Below the pieces are notes generated by a model. That model searched no databases and had not been told where the DNA came from. It worked only from the letters and a program-made list of their open reading frames with translations. Source: Branchiostoma floridae (Eukaryota > Chordata > Leptocardii > Amphioxiformes > Branchiostomatidae). Taken from it: a stretch of DNA of 64,000 nucleotides. Position 1 is the stretch's first letter; every line of letters starts with the position of its first letter. Shown here in pieces: positions 1-12,700 of the stretch. The stretch lies in the NCBI RefSeq assembly GCF_000003815.2, contig NC_049989.1:22500369-22564368 (forward strand), read 5' to 3'. The position numbers were made by a program, and so were the translations under genes.

Positions 1-132
1 CCACACACAGACACGTATGCACGCACACACACACACACAGATGCACGCACACACACACACAGCAGACACACACACACACACACATAGTCACTCACACACA
101 CACACACACACACATACACACACACACACACA

Positions 133-220
133 CTCACCGGTACAGATGACACTATAGTGTTGAACTCCTGCTGTTCAGCACTGACACACGTGCGCAGAAG
201 CACACACGACTCGCGCACAC
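133..220 (-). repeat. Intronic copy of E19 donor edge (distal)
   Basis: About 85 bp nearly identical to 617-705, including the ACCG|GTGAGTG donor and the codons for the NTIVSSVP end of E19. It carries one or two substitutions. It has no acceptor, so on its own it is a 3' exon fragment with a working-looking donor. Confidence 0.85.
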
Positions 221-315
221 ACATGCACACACACACACACCCGCACACGCACACTCACACACACACACGCACACGCACACGCACACACTCACACACACAC
301 ACGCACACGCACACT

Positions 316-352
<37 letters not shown>

Positions 353-427
353 GCACTCACACACACACACGCACACACACACACGCACACACGCACACAC
401 TCACACACACACACGCACACGCACACA

Positions 428-463
<36 letters not shown>

Positions 464-464
<1 letters not shown>

Positions 465-556
465 ACTCACCGGTACAGACGACACTATAGTGTTGAACTC
501 CTGCTGTTCAGCGCTGACACACGTGCGCAGCAGCACACACGACTCGTGCACACACA
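464..556 (-). repeat. Intronic copy of E19 donor edge (proximal)
   Basis: Second near-identical copy of the 3' part of E19 with its GTGAGTG donor, embedded in CA repeats. Two shorter CGACTCGTGCACAC fragments follow at about 540-572. The reading frame of the copied segment is intact. Confidence 0.87.
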
Positions 557-620
557 CACGACTCGTGCACACACACACACGAGCACACACACACACGAGC
601 GCACACACACACACACTCAC

Positions 621-741
621 CGGTACAGATGACACTATAGTGTTGAACTCCTGCTGTTCAGCGCTGACACACGTGCGCAGCAGCACACACGACTCGCGCA
701 CACACAGCTTCAGGATCAGCTGGACCAGATCCTCCTTTAAC
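621..741 (-). CDS. HECTD4: HECTD4-like exon E19 (last exon in window)
   Basis: Acceptor TCGACAG at the right side and donor GTGAGTG at the left side. It encodes one base plus 40 codons, LKEDLVQLILKLCVRESC through EFNTIVSSVP, and starts in phase 2 as E18 requires. The VRESC segment matches the family region that follows the E17 block. The gene continues beyond the left edge of the window. Confidence 0.82.
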
Positions 742-3700
742 CTGTCGAGGGAAAAACAACGTCGGGTCTACTGAAACTCTCCAAGCTGTAATACTAGCCA
801 CACCCAACCTCTACATTCTTTGTCCCACTCATTGCTTGGGAGCCCATGTTTTTCATTTTCATTGCTAAATTTGTAACTTTCAGCTTACAAAAATACCCTT
901 CCATCAATTTTATGTCATGGAATTCAGATTAACAGTACAGAGGAACGGGTCCTGGAAACAGTCCTGGGTTGAAGACATAATATATGAGATACTGAACTGG
1001 GTGAACTACAGAGCTTTTTATCTTTATCCCAGTAGGATTTTTGCTTAACAAACATCTTCAGAGTCCCACCTGCCCGGCGGGCGGGGCCCGTCAGCCGCGG
1101 GGGTCGGGTGGGTCAGCTGANNNNNNNNNNNNNNNNNNNNNNNNNNNNNNNNNNNNNNNNNNNNNNNNNNNNNNNNNNNNNNNNNNNNNNNNNNNNNNNN
1201 NNNNNNNNNNNNNNNNNNNNCGATACGCTTAAGCCGAGTACAACCCGGCCGGTGCTTACGTCTCGCAACATTCTGTCAACAAACAAACAAACAAACAAAC
1301 AAACAAACACCTCATCTTTACTCTAAACCTCCAACAGTTTAACCAGGCCGGACTTGTTATCTCCTAGGGACAACAACATGCTGTGTCAACAAACAAACAA
1401 ACAAACACCTCATCTTTACCCTTAACCAACAGGATCAAATCCCACAGCCTACCTAAGCCGCATTGTTTTCTCCTGGGAAAGAACAACCGTTTGTCAAACA
1501 AACAAACAAACAAACACCAGATCTAAACCCTTGCCCACAGTCATGGCTACAGAAGGACCGCTGATCAGACCTTAGAGCAAGGAACCAACAAGTTTCATTC
1601 CTGAGCAGGTAAAACTTTGTACCTTCCATCAGCAGCAGTTTCACAAGTTATCTGTTTGTTTGTTTGTTTGTTTACTTGTTTAGAAGAGCAGTTTGTACCT
1701 TCCATCAGCAGAAGTTTCAGCAGTTTGTTCTGTTCCTCTTCATCAGGGTACAGGACCGTGTGTCCAGCACTGGGGAGGGAGAAACAACAAAACAGCACGT
1801 CAAAACATTGTCACTGTGTGTCCGGCACTGGGAGGGGAAACAATTTTTGCACTCTGTCAGTAAACAACACAATAAGACAGTCATAATAATGTAAATTTGT
1901 GTCCAGCCTTTTAGAAATCACATTTTCTAACGTTCCTCTCCACAACAAAACAGTACGTCACAATATTAAAATGTTACTGTGTGTCTAGCACTGGGGAGGG
2001 AGGAAAATCAGACTCTACAACTGCATGTCATCTCCTTTATACAAGCAAATGATTTGGATTTCATGATTACACGCAAGTCTCCAGCCGCTGAAGTGATCAT
2101 GATAAAAGGAAGAGACAGTTAAGTGCGTCCCACCTGCAGACATTGGCTGCCTCCTCCTGTATCCTGGAGCAGGGGGACGTCGTCAGCAGCCGCCACACCA
2201 GTGTTCTGTAAGTATAACAGTGGATAAAGGGATGAATGAATTAAAAAATTGAAGTGGAGCATATGATTTACAACATTGTGTTAAAAGCTGATTATAAAAA
2301 GGTTGATTATTCAAAACCTGCTCCATGAATCAGACCCCCCCCCAATCATCAATACCCAAATCTCCTGAAACTCACCTGGTTTTCTTCACCAGTGCTGCCT
2401 CTTCCTCAGACTCATTCTTGAAGATGAAGGATTTGAAAATCACCTGAAGGAACAAGCAACATGATGACAATTTAGTAATATAGAAACATCGTCTGCTTCC
2501 AGTAAGACCTGCATCTGCAAAGTACATGACAAACGTAATTTGCTGCAGTTTATGCTGTCCTGTCACAGAGCCTGTTACTGTTCCAGTAATACCATGCAGT
2601 TAGAACAGTAAAACTGTGCAGCTGTACCTGAAGGACGATCAGCACACACAAGGTGAGCCTGCTGTCCTGTGTGCTGTCACAATCAAGGTCATTCGTACAG
2701 TAATACTAGACAGTTGCACCACATTAAGGACAGTAATATTGCACAGCAGCTGTACCTGAAGGACGATCAGCACACACAAGGTCAGCCTGCTGTCCTGTCA
2801 GTCAAGGTCATTAGTACCATAATACCAGTTAGGACAGTCAAATTGTGCAGCTATACCTGAAGGACGATGAGCACACACAAGGTCAGCCTGCTGTCCTGTG
2901 TGCTGTCACAGTCAAGGTCACTAGTTAAGGACAGTAAAACTGTGCAGCTATATCTGAAGGACAATTAGTACACACAAGGTCAGCCTGCTGTCCTGTGTGC
3001 TGTCACAGTCAATGTCATTAGTAGAGTAATACCAGTTAGGACAGTAAAACTGAGCAGCTGTACCTGAAGGACGATCAGCACACACAAGGTCAGCCTGTTG
3101 TCCTGCATGCTGTCACGGTCAAGGTCATTAGTACAGTAATACCAGTTAGGATGTTAATTTTACCTGAAGGACAATCAGCACACACAAGGTCAGCCTGCTG
3201 TCCTGCGTGCTGACAGCGCTGTCCAGGATGTCGCAGACACAGCCGAGGTGTCGGGTGTCGATGTTGGGCTGCTGTAACAGGATCTTCCCCAGCACCGTGT
3301 TCAGCAGGTCAGAGGTCAGCTGGTGGCAGCAGCTGAACCCGACGTGCCGCATCAGCTGGCTGATGACCTCTGGACACGCCACAAGGTTATCTAGGAGGGG
3401 GAGAAAGCAAGGTTAAAACTTTGGATATGGTTCTTCCATTGAAAACATTTTATTGCATTTGTAGCTTGTGATCCTGTGGCTCTAGAAATTAGAATGATGG
3501 ACATCAGCTAAAATACAGTTGGGTACTGGTTAGGTTAGGTTAGGTTAGGTTAGGTTAGGGTAGGTTAGGTTAGGTTAGGTTAGGTTAGGTTAGGTTAGGT
3601 TAGGTTAGGTCAGGTCAGGTCAGGTCAGGTCAGGTTAGGTTATAGAGTGTGTACTAACCCTGGTTGGGCACTGGTTAGGTTAGGTTAGGTTAGGTTAGGT

Positions 3701-6700
3701 TAGGTTAGGTTAGGGTAGGGTAGGTTAGGTTAGGTTAGGTTAGGTTAGGTTAGGTTAGGTTATAGAGTGTGTACTAACCCTGAGGCGGCTCCTGTATGTC
3801 CGCCTGTATCCCTAACCGCCTGCACACGTGGTGCGGGGCCTGGATGGGCTTGGTTAGGTTAGGTAATGTTAGGTTAGGTTAGGTTAGGTTAGGTAAGGTT
3901 ATACAGTGTGTACTAACCCTGAGGCGGCTCCTGTATGTCCGCCTGTATCCCCAACCGCCTGCACACGTGGTGCGGAGCCTGGTTGCCCGGGTTGTGCCAC
4001 TGGTCCACCCAGTCGCCGGAACACGTCCAGATCAGGTTGTTAACAGCATCGTAGCAGACGCCTGAAGAGAGACAACAATTACATTGATGAAGGTTAGACA
4101 TCCAGGTAATAAGATATGCCAAAAAGCAGTTACTCTAGCAACTGGATATGGTTTTGGAAAGGTCAGACGTTTCAACTAGCATCCACTAGTTTTCGTCAGT
4201 AACACTGTCAGAGACAACATTTGTCAAATTGGGAGAATAACGGCACTGAAAATTGGTATTTGGACCATTTTCAACTAATTGTCTTTTGGGTACCTTTGTG
4301 CAAGCGCTTCAGCAGCGATGTTAATTCAGCTCACATACTCTTGTTCATAACACTGAGTACTAAGCAGAGAAAGCAGCATGGACCATTTTCTAAGTCTTTG
4401 AGTGACCCAGCCACACAGGGTATCAAACCTGCAATGGGTACAGAACATGCACTCTACCATTGAGCTATTGCGCCGGCCTTGCAATGAGAAAAAAAATGTA
4501 AAGACAACGGAGTGAAAACCGTACCGAGGCCCTGTACGCCGGCTCCCCGGGCGAGGGAACAGGTCGGAGCGTCGACCAGTTCACACCGGTTTGTGTACTG
4601 TCCGCTGGCCGTGCTGAAGCAGAGACTCGTCGCCAGGACTACGGAAAACACAAACAAACAAACAAACATGTTTATTTTCATGTACTGTCCGCTGGCTGTG
4701 CTGAAGCAGAGGCTCGTCGCCAGGACTACGGGAACACAAACAAACATGTTTAGGACACATCAATAAGTCACGTCATGCTTCCAACTGCCCCTGCACAGTG
4801 AGTTGCATTGTGGGAATATGTCAAAGTTGAAGGGCCCTGAGACATACACAAGTCCAGACAAGAACGGCTAACAAGTCAGGTGACTTCCCCCTGACATATT
4901 ACCCACAATGCATTTTGCTGTGCATGAGCAGTTACAACTATGAACTGGCTTATTCCAATTTTGTTGCTTCTTTGGATTTAAAACTAGGACAAGTGGACTA
5001 CAGGAATTTGAGGTGACCAGAATTACTCATTCATTCATTCATTCCGCTGTCATTCAATTATACTGCTGTCATTCAGTCATTAAATGTTTATCCCTCTACT
5101 CACCCATCTATCCATTCTTTCATTCATTCACTCCTACATTCTCTTTTTCCTATCTACAAATTCCATGTACTGAGAGCTCAACCATCTATTCATTCATTCA
5201 TTCATTCATTCATTCATGCACTCACTCACTCACTCTATCTATCTATCTATCTCCCCAGTTCCATGTAGACACTGCTTACCTCTGAGCGACGACAGGCTGG
5301 TGCCACTGCCAAATAAGGATCTAGCTGCACTACTGGAGCTGCTGCCAGGGGGCGCCGTGAGCATGACCAGGGTGGAGCCGCAGGTGTAGATAGGCGTCCT
5401 GCGCAGCAGCTTCAGACTCAGCCCACAACTGCTGGCAGCTGGAATATATCACGGAGGACAACCTTAGGATGTACCATCGGGGAAAACAGGGGTGAGGGGG
5501 GGGGGTGAAAACATTGTCCTGACCCCCCCTAACAAACTTCCAATGGAACAGCCCACAACTGCTGGCAGCTGAAAAATATCACACAGGACAGCCTTAGGAC
5601 GTACCATCGGGGAAAACAGGACGGGATAAAAACATTATCCTGAGCACCCCTAATAAAACTTCCAATGGAACAGACCACAACTGCTGGCAGTAGGCATGGC
5701 GTTTGTTTGTTCGGGAATGAGATGAGATTTGTTGGAGGTTTATTCCATGGCACCGCCAGTAGGCGTGGTGTTTGTTTGTTTGTTTATATAACTTACTGGA
5801 GGTTTCCTCCCTGGCACCGCCAGTAGGCGTGGTGTTTGTTTGTTTGTTTGTTTGTTTGTTTGTTTACTTACAGGAGGTTTCCTCCCTGGCACCGCCAGTA
5901 GGCGTGGTGTTTGTTTGTTTGTTTGTTTGTTTGTTTGTTTGTGGAATGAGACTTACTGGAAGTTTCTTCCCTGGCACCGCCAGTAGGCGTGGTGTTTGTT
6001 TGTTTGTTTGTTTGTGGAATAAGACTTACTGGAGGCATGGTGTTTGTTTGTTTGTTTGTTGTGAGACTTACTGGAGGTTTCCTCCCTGGCACCGCCAGTA
6101 GGCGTGGTGTTTGTTTGTTTGTTTGTTTGTTTACTTACTGGAGGTTTCCTCCCTGGCACCGCCAGTAGGCGTGGTGTTCCCCCCCGTCAGCGCGATGAGC
6201 GAAGCGGCAGAGGTTGATCGTGTGTACGGCCGCAGGCGGGACAGCAGTGCCTCGTTTAGCGACTTGGACGTGTCGCCTTCTTTCCTCTGCAGGGTCACGC
6301 GAGGCCCCAACGGGACGGCAATGATGGACCCGTCCTGGTCCTGAAATGGAACAACACACATCAGTGAAGTACTGTAAATGCAGAAACTTTCACGGTGGCT
6401 TAAACTGAAAACCACCGCGTCCTGGTCCTGGGAAGGGAGCGAAAGTGATATCTTCTTCTTCTTATAGCCAGTTACTTATGATATGTAGCCAGTTACTTAA
6501 GACAAGAGATTCGTAGTAACTTTTTGCCAGGGGTAACAGGGAAGACAGATGCTACGTACAAGTATCATAAGTATTAAAGGTTCCTTTTGAGTCTTTTTGA
6601 GTGTGACCCTTTCGAGTCACAAACAAACAAGAGGTTTAGGGTCGGAAGAAGCCACGGGGGGTTTTCTGCGATTTGTCTATTTTTGTTTCAATGCTGAAAT

Positions 6701-9700
6701 GGACTAGTACTGCCCTGTAGTCTAATCATAGTCACCAAGGGGTTGTTTATTGCAGTCAGACTTGTAAACAAACAAACCTGTAGTCTGAAGGTGTCCATGA
6801 AAACCGGCGGGTTGCGTGCGTTCTTGTCGGACAGCACCGCGGGGCTCCAGACCCAGTAGAAGTAGACTCCGTCGCTGGTCAGGGCGAGAGTCGTGATGGC
6901 AGCGCCACTGACGTACTCTTCGGGCGCGGGAACGGACGCTACACACTGCGAGGCAAGACAAGATCAAAATTACACAATATAGCAAGTGGCAGGACAGAGT
7001 TGGAGGGGCTGGTCAGCGCGAGCCTCCTGATGGCGGCTCTAATGACTCTTCAGGCGCTAGGAACAGTGGCGACACACTGTGGGAGGAACCAAGGGAAGAC
7101 AAGATCATCGTTTTTTACCTTCATGGAAGGAAAAATGTTTTTGCTCCAAATCTTCTTCTTAAAGCAAATAAGGTCAATGATCTGAACCAGAGGGCTGTCA
7201 CCATGGTTACTGGTAAAGTTGATGACAACCTGTATTCTTTTATTACATTTTATAGCTAGTGGCAGGAGCTGGTCGCCACATACATGAATGTGTTGAGTAA
7301 ACAGAGCAGTTACTGTAGTGTGCTTGGCTTCACCATGTGAGGGTAAACATCACTTGTTTGCTTGCAAATGCTACCTTAATTCTCTAGTTTTCTTTCATTT
7401 ATGATATAGATTACAACTGGTCTCAACTAGATATCTATGCAGCATTTTCAAGTAATAGAGTGGAGTGATCAGACGAACAACTATCACTGCGTGGTGTATG
7501 ATTTGACCTGTAAGGTGCGTGTACATGTCTGTTAGTGTAAGTTATGCCTACCTGTAAGGTGTTTATTTACCAGTAAGGTGTGGTGACTTTACCTGTAAGG
7601 TGTTAATCTACCTGTAAGATGTTTACTTACCTGTAAGGTGTATGAACATGTCTGTAAGTTATGCCTACCTGTAAGGTGTTTATTTACCTGTAAGGTGTGG
7701 TGAGTTTACCTGTAAGGTGTTTATTTACCTGTAAGGTGTGGTGAGTTTACCTGTAAGGTGTGGTGAGTTTACCTGTAAGGTGTGGTGAGTTTACCTGTAA
7801 GGTGTTTATTTACCTGTAAGGTGTGCGGACTGAGGATGTTCAGCAGGATTTTCTGTTTGCCGTCGAAGTTTGCCGGTCGGTGCACCAGTCGGCCGCCCCC
7901 CCATACCACCCAGCCCTGGTCCAGTTGGGGGTTACGGGCATACAGGAAGCCTCTGTAAAACAACATGGATCAGTCACTGGGAAACCCCTCACACACCCCC
8001 ACACCACCCAGCCCTGGTCCAGCGAGGGGTTTCTGGCATACAGGAAGCCTCTGTAAAACAGCAGGGGTGACTGGGTAACCCCTATATACATCCTCAAACA
8101 TACCACAGTAGCACTGCATTGCATCTATTGAGAAAAACAGGCATAGAAAAATTCTAAAGCCTTTGCACAGTGCCTGCCCGTCACACTCTCACACACAAAC
8201 AAACAAACAGACAAACCCTCCCCCATACCTGAGTGTCCCGTGAAGCCCAGACCCGATCTTGCTCAGTCCCCGCCCCTCTGAGTTCGTTGTGTACAGGAAG
8301 CAGCCGTCGCAGGCGAGGTTTCGCCCGATCTCAGAGTCTGGAAATACAACAGTACAATTATTATACACTCAAAACAGAATAGCACATTCTACACATCACA
8401 TCAGACATCACAGCTGCAGTATCTTTCCTTGTTTCTCAGACTTTTTTAAGCATAGATGACACCATGAAAACTGGAGCATCGTACGTCAGCATGTCCTCGA
8501 ACCCCCACCACAGCTCTCACAAACAAACACTCTCACAAACACTCTCACAAACAAACAAACAAACAAACGGAGCCTCACCCTTATCCTTGTCGTCCGGCCC
8601 CTTGTTGATGTTGGTCAGCATGTCCTCGAACCCCCAGCACAACTCTCACGCACAAACACTGTCACAAACAAACAAACACTCTCACAAACAAACNNNNNNN
8701 NNNNNNNNNNNNNNNNNNNNNNNNNNNNNNNNNNNNNNNNNNNNNNNNNNNNNNNNNNNNNNNNNNNNNNNNNNNNNNNNNNNNNNNNNNNNNGATGGGA
8801 AAGAGGGCAATGAGCGCAACGAAAGCAGTGGGAGTGGGCAAAATCATTAAGGAACGCAGCCCTCCCCCTCCTCTAACAAGTAAACAATAAAGAGAACCAC
8901 CAAAAGCAACGTTCCAATCCTCACAGTGCACAAGCCAATGCCACCAGCGCGGCGGCAGCGTTCTCCCTCTGCTGTACGTCCTGTAACGACCTTGAGGCGC
9001 CCCCCTCCCCCGTGGCGCCCCCCTCCCGCTCCTCCAGCCAGGAGCACAGCAGGTTCTCCAGCCCGTTCAGACAGTCGGACGGCTCCTTGGTCAGGCTGAG
9101 AGGCGCGCAGTCACGCAGACACTGCAGCCAGGAAGGAAGGAATGAATCGTTACAGAGCTTGACTTGAAATGTGCTAAAGATTTAGGGTCGACACAGAAAT
9201 AACAACTGAAGTGCATCAGGTGGACAATTTGTTAACAGAACGTATGATTGAAGTGCATCTGCTTTCAGCATACAGAGTACACACTGTGCATCGTGTATGA
9301 ACAAACCAACAACGATTTCAACAAGGTCTCAGTGGCCTATCATCTATGCTCAGTTTGTTTGTTTGTTTGTTTGTTTTTATCCTAACCTGTAGCAGGAGCT
9401 CTGCAGTCATGCAGCACAGACTCGGGTCCGCTCGGCTCTGGGACTTCAGCAGGGGGAAGATCAGCAGCAGGCTCACACGGGACGAAAATGATACCTGGGG
9501 AAAATATAACATCAGTCAGGAGAGACCTCTATCTGCTATAGATGGAACTGCAGCACAGGCTAGGGTCTGTGAGACGGCAGGCTCACACGGGACGAAAACG
9601 ATACCTGGGGAAAACATAACATCAGTCAGGAGAGACCTCTATCTCTTACAGCTGGAACTGCAGGCTCACACGGGACGAAAACGATACCTGGGAAAATATA

Positions 9701-12700
9701 ACATCTGTAAGTCAGGAGAGTCCTCTATCTGCTACAACTGGAACTGCAGGCTCACACGGGACAAAAACGATACCTGGGTAAAAGATTTCAACATCAGTCC
9801 CTAAAAAATAAGAGAGTAGAGGCATGTATGTCTGTCAACATTTTGATTATGCATCTCCGAGTTTTAATGTACATCAATGTGTACATATTAACGTTATAGG
9901 TAGGACTATAGATTGTTCTATTGAAAATAAGTGTTGGATGTAGCAATATATTCACACATGTTGTACTATTGTACTAGTACCTGTTCTCCAGGCTGCCATA
10001 TTCCCTGTTTCTTCAGCAGTGCGAGCGTTTCCTCGTGGTTGAGCCCGTCCTGCTCGGTCGGCCCGTCCCCGCTCAGCTGCCTCTGAGCCAACCACAGGCC
10101 TCGCAGCGCGTTCAGCCGGTACTCCAGCAGCAGGGAGTACTCGTTGTTCTGGGAGAAAGGGAAAGGGTAAAATTAAAAATGATAACAAATGAGTTAGCTC
10201 ACTAATATATTCTATTCTATCCATTTTTTTTTTTCAGTTTTGTCCAGCGTCGCCCAGCCCAGTGATTGAGCTTTTCTTCAACTGGTCATGACAGGGAACA
10301 CACATGCTCTATGTACAGTATTTACAGGAAACAGAAAGTGAAATTTAAGTGACATCGATCCAGATAGGTCAACATTCTATTCTATTCATTTTCTGTCATG
10401 TTTGCCCAGGGTTGTCCAGTTCAGTGATTGAGCTACCCTTCCACTGGTCATTACAGAGAGGACAGATGCTATGTACAGTATTTACAGGTTCATTGTATGC
10501 CTAGCTTTTATGACAAGCAGAATGAACAGTGGATCAAGGCTTAACGTCCTGTCCTAAGGACTGTAACCCTTTCCAGCAGCGTGCATGTCGGATGAGTAAC
10601 AGTTGGAATCAAACTCACACTTTCTAGCTTCAGAGGCAGGGCCACAAACCACTGGGAAATTAAACAAATAAACAAACAAATAAACAAACCCACCTGGTTC
10701 CCGCAGACCGCCAGCAGCTTCTCACACAGCTCCGCCGGGCTCTTGGAGTCAAAGGTCACGACCTCGTGGCCGTTGTCGGGCGTGGCGGTGGCGTTGCCGG
10801 CCTGGACATCCTGCGGGAGCTCCACCAGGTCAGTGACCCTGATCAGCCCGTCGTGCAGGAACAGGGTCTCCTCGGTAACCGACAACCACTGGGGGGAATA
10901 CAGAACTTAGTTTCCATGGTAACCAACAACCACTGGGGGGATACAGGAGTTAGTTTCCATGGTCACCAACAACCACAGGGGGATAGGGAGGGGTTAGTTT
11001 CCATGGTAACTAACAACCACTGGGGAAATAGGGAGGATTTGGTTTCCATGGTAACCAACAACCACTGGGGGAATATAGGACTTAGTTTCCATGGTAACCA
11101 ACATTCATTGGGGAAATGGGGAGGATTTAGTTTCCATGGTAACTGACAACCACTGGGGGGATAGGGAGGATTTAGTTTCCATGGTAACCGACAACCAGTA
11201 GGGGAATACAGGAGTTAGTTTCCATGGTAACCGACAACCACTGGGGGAAACAGGGAACATTTAGTTTCCATGACAACTACTGGGGGACATGGTAACCACT
11301 GAGGGAAAACATGCAAGATGCTGTTTCCATGGTAACCATTCTGTGTTGAGTTGAAGAACAGTTTTGTCTATGATGTTATCCAGTTGTGCAGTGTGAATTT
11401 ATCAGGGCCCATGTTTTTGCTATGCACACTGCTGGCAGATAACACTTACAGAGTTGAACAAGTTTTCTAAAATCCACTTGTCCTATCGGGCAAGCACATA
11501 AAAAATGTACTTGCCCGAACCAATTTTTCACTTGCCCAAAATTCAAATGTCACTGTTACTAGTATATGCATTTTCACTTCCAGCAATGGAATTCTCTGTA
11601 GACACTTGCTTGATGTCATGACTGTAAAAAGTAACAAGTATATCAAAATTGCACTAAAATCAATGGAAAAATCTTACTTGCCCGATCGGACAAGTGGGGT
11701 AGGACATGCACTTGCCCGAACAGCACTTTCACTTGCCCTGGACAATAGGGCTAGTGGACTTGTTTATCCCTGACTTATCATTTAATATGTGTGCAGGGTC
11801 TGTCTCACAGCTGAGGCTCACTTATACACCACAGGTTGTCGGCTTTACACTGAAGATACAACAAAGAGGCTTCTCCCAATAGTCATGTCATTTTCTGTAT
11901 TAGATGGTGTACTTATAGTAATTAATAAGCTCAGTAACAGCGGGGCTCAAAATACCACATGCACATGCAAGTTTGTGCATGTAAAATTGGTGTGGTGCAA
12001 GTACTCTCAGACCAAACTTGCACCAGTGCAGGTTGCTTTAACCACTGTTACTGAAAATGGCAGGAGAATGGGTCACATTGGTACTCAGGATATTTAATAT
12101 TTAAAGCTTCTTCAGTCTACAACTTGTAGCATAAGAGAACTAAATCATGCCATGGTCTCACCAGAATATTTTCACAGCAAAGGTATTAGGTACATAAGGC
12201 AAACTTAGCCTATGACCTCTAGCAAGTGTCTGGCATCCTATTCCAGAAAATCTTGAAATTCATAGCCGTAAATCCACACAGAACACAAACCTCTATTGTA
12301 TCTAACAAAGCTGAACTGAACATCTTTTTTGTAGTTTGATCTATGACATAAGTAGCCTGAGTATCATCCTCCGTAGTAACCGCTGGCTCACGATCGACTC
12401 AGCTTGCTAACCACGGACATAAGGTCATGACTTACAAATATTGATACAGAAAAAGCTATTTAATTGAACACCCAATTTTTCGTGCAATTATCTGTTGTGT
12501 GCAATAATGCGAAGTAACCGTATACTAGGCTGCTGGGGCATATTGCCCTGGCCCCGACAGTCGAGGCCTTTAAGGCTGGTTTGGCTTGCTTGCCCTAATC
12601 CGACTTTTCGTCGTGCAGATAAGCGAAGTCACTAACAATGGAGTGAATGGGCGCCATTTGAGATTTTTAGATTCTGTTCAATAGAAATAGTGTGCAGTTA

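Larger units (their letters stand above)
1..620. repeat. (CA)n microsatellite with embedded exon-edge copies
   Basis: Almost pure CA/CG-interrupted dinucleotide DNA (GT on the gene strand). It lies in the intron downstream of E19 and is broken only by two copies of the E19 donor edge. The GT-rich strand directly follows each copied donor. Confidence 0.95.

Noticed and set aside
152-774. CVCVCV / HTHTHT frames in the CA repeat
   Set aside because: Dinucleotide repeats are open in all frames; only the 621-741 exon has splice sites and family similarity.
3526-3905. True telomere
   Set aside because: Short tracts inside an intron with coding exons on both sides.
4391-4478. tRNA gene
   Set aside because: A and B boxes are present, but the acceptor stem does not close and the sequence continues into a SINE-like body.
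8464-8931. Frames crossing N-runs
   Set aside because: Artefacts of translating gap bases.
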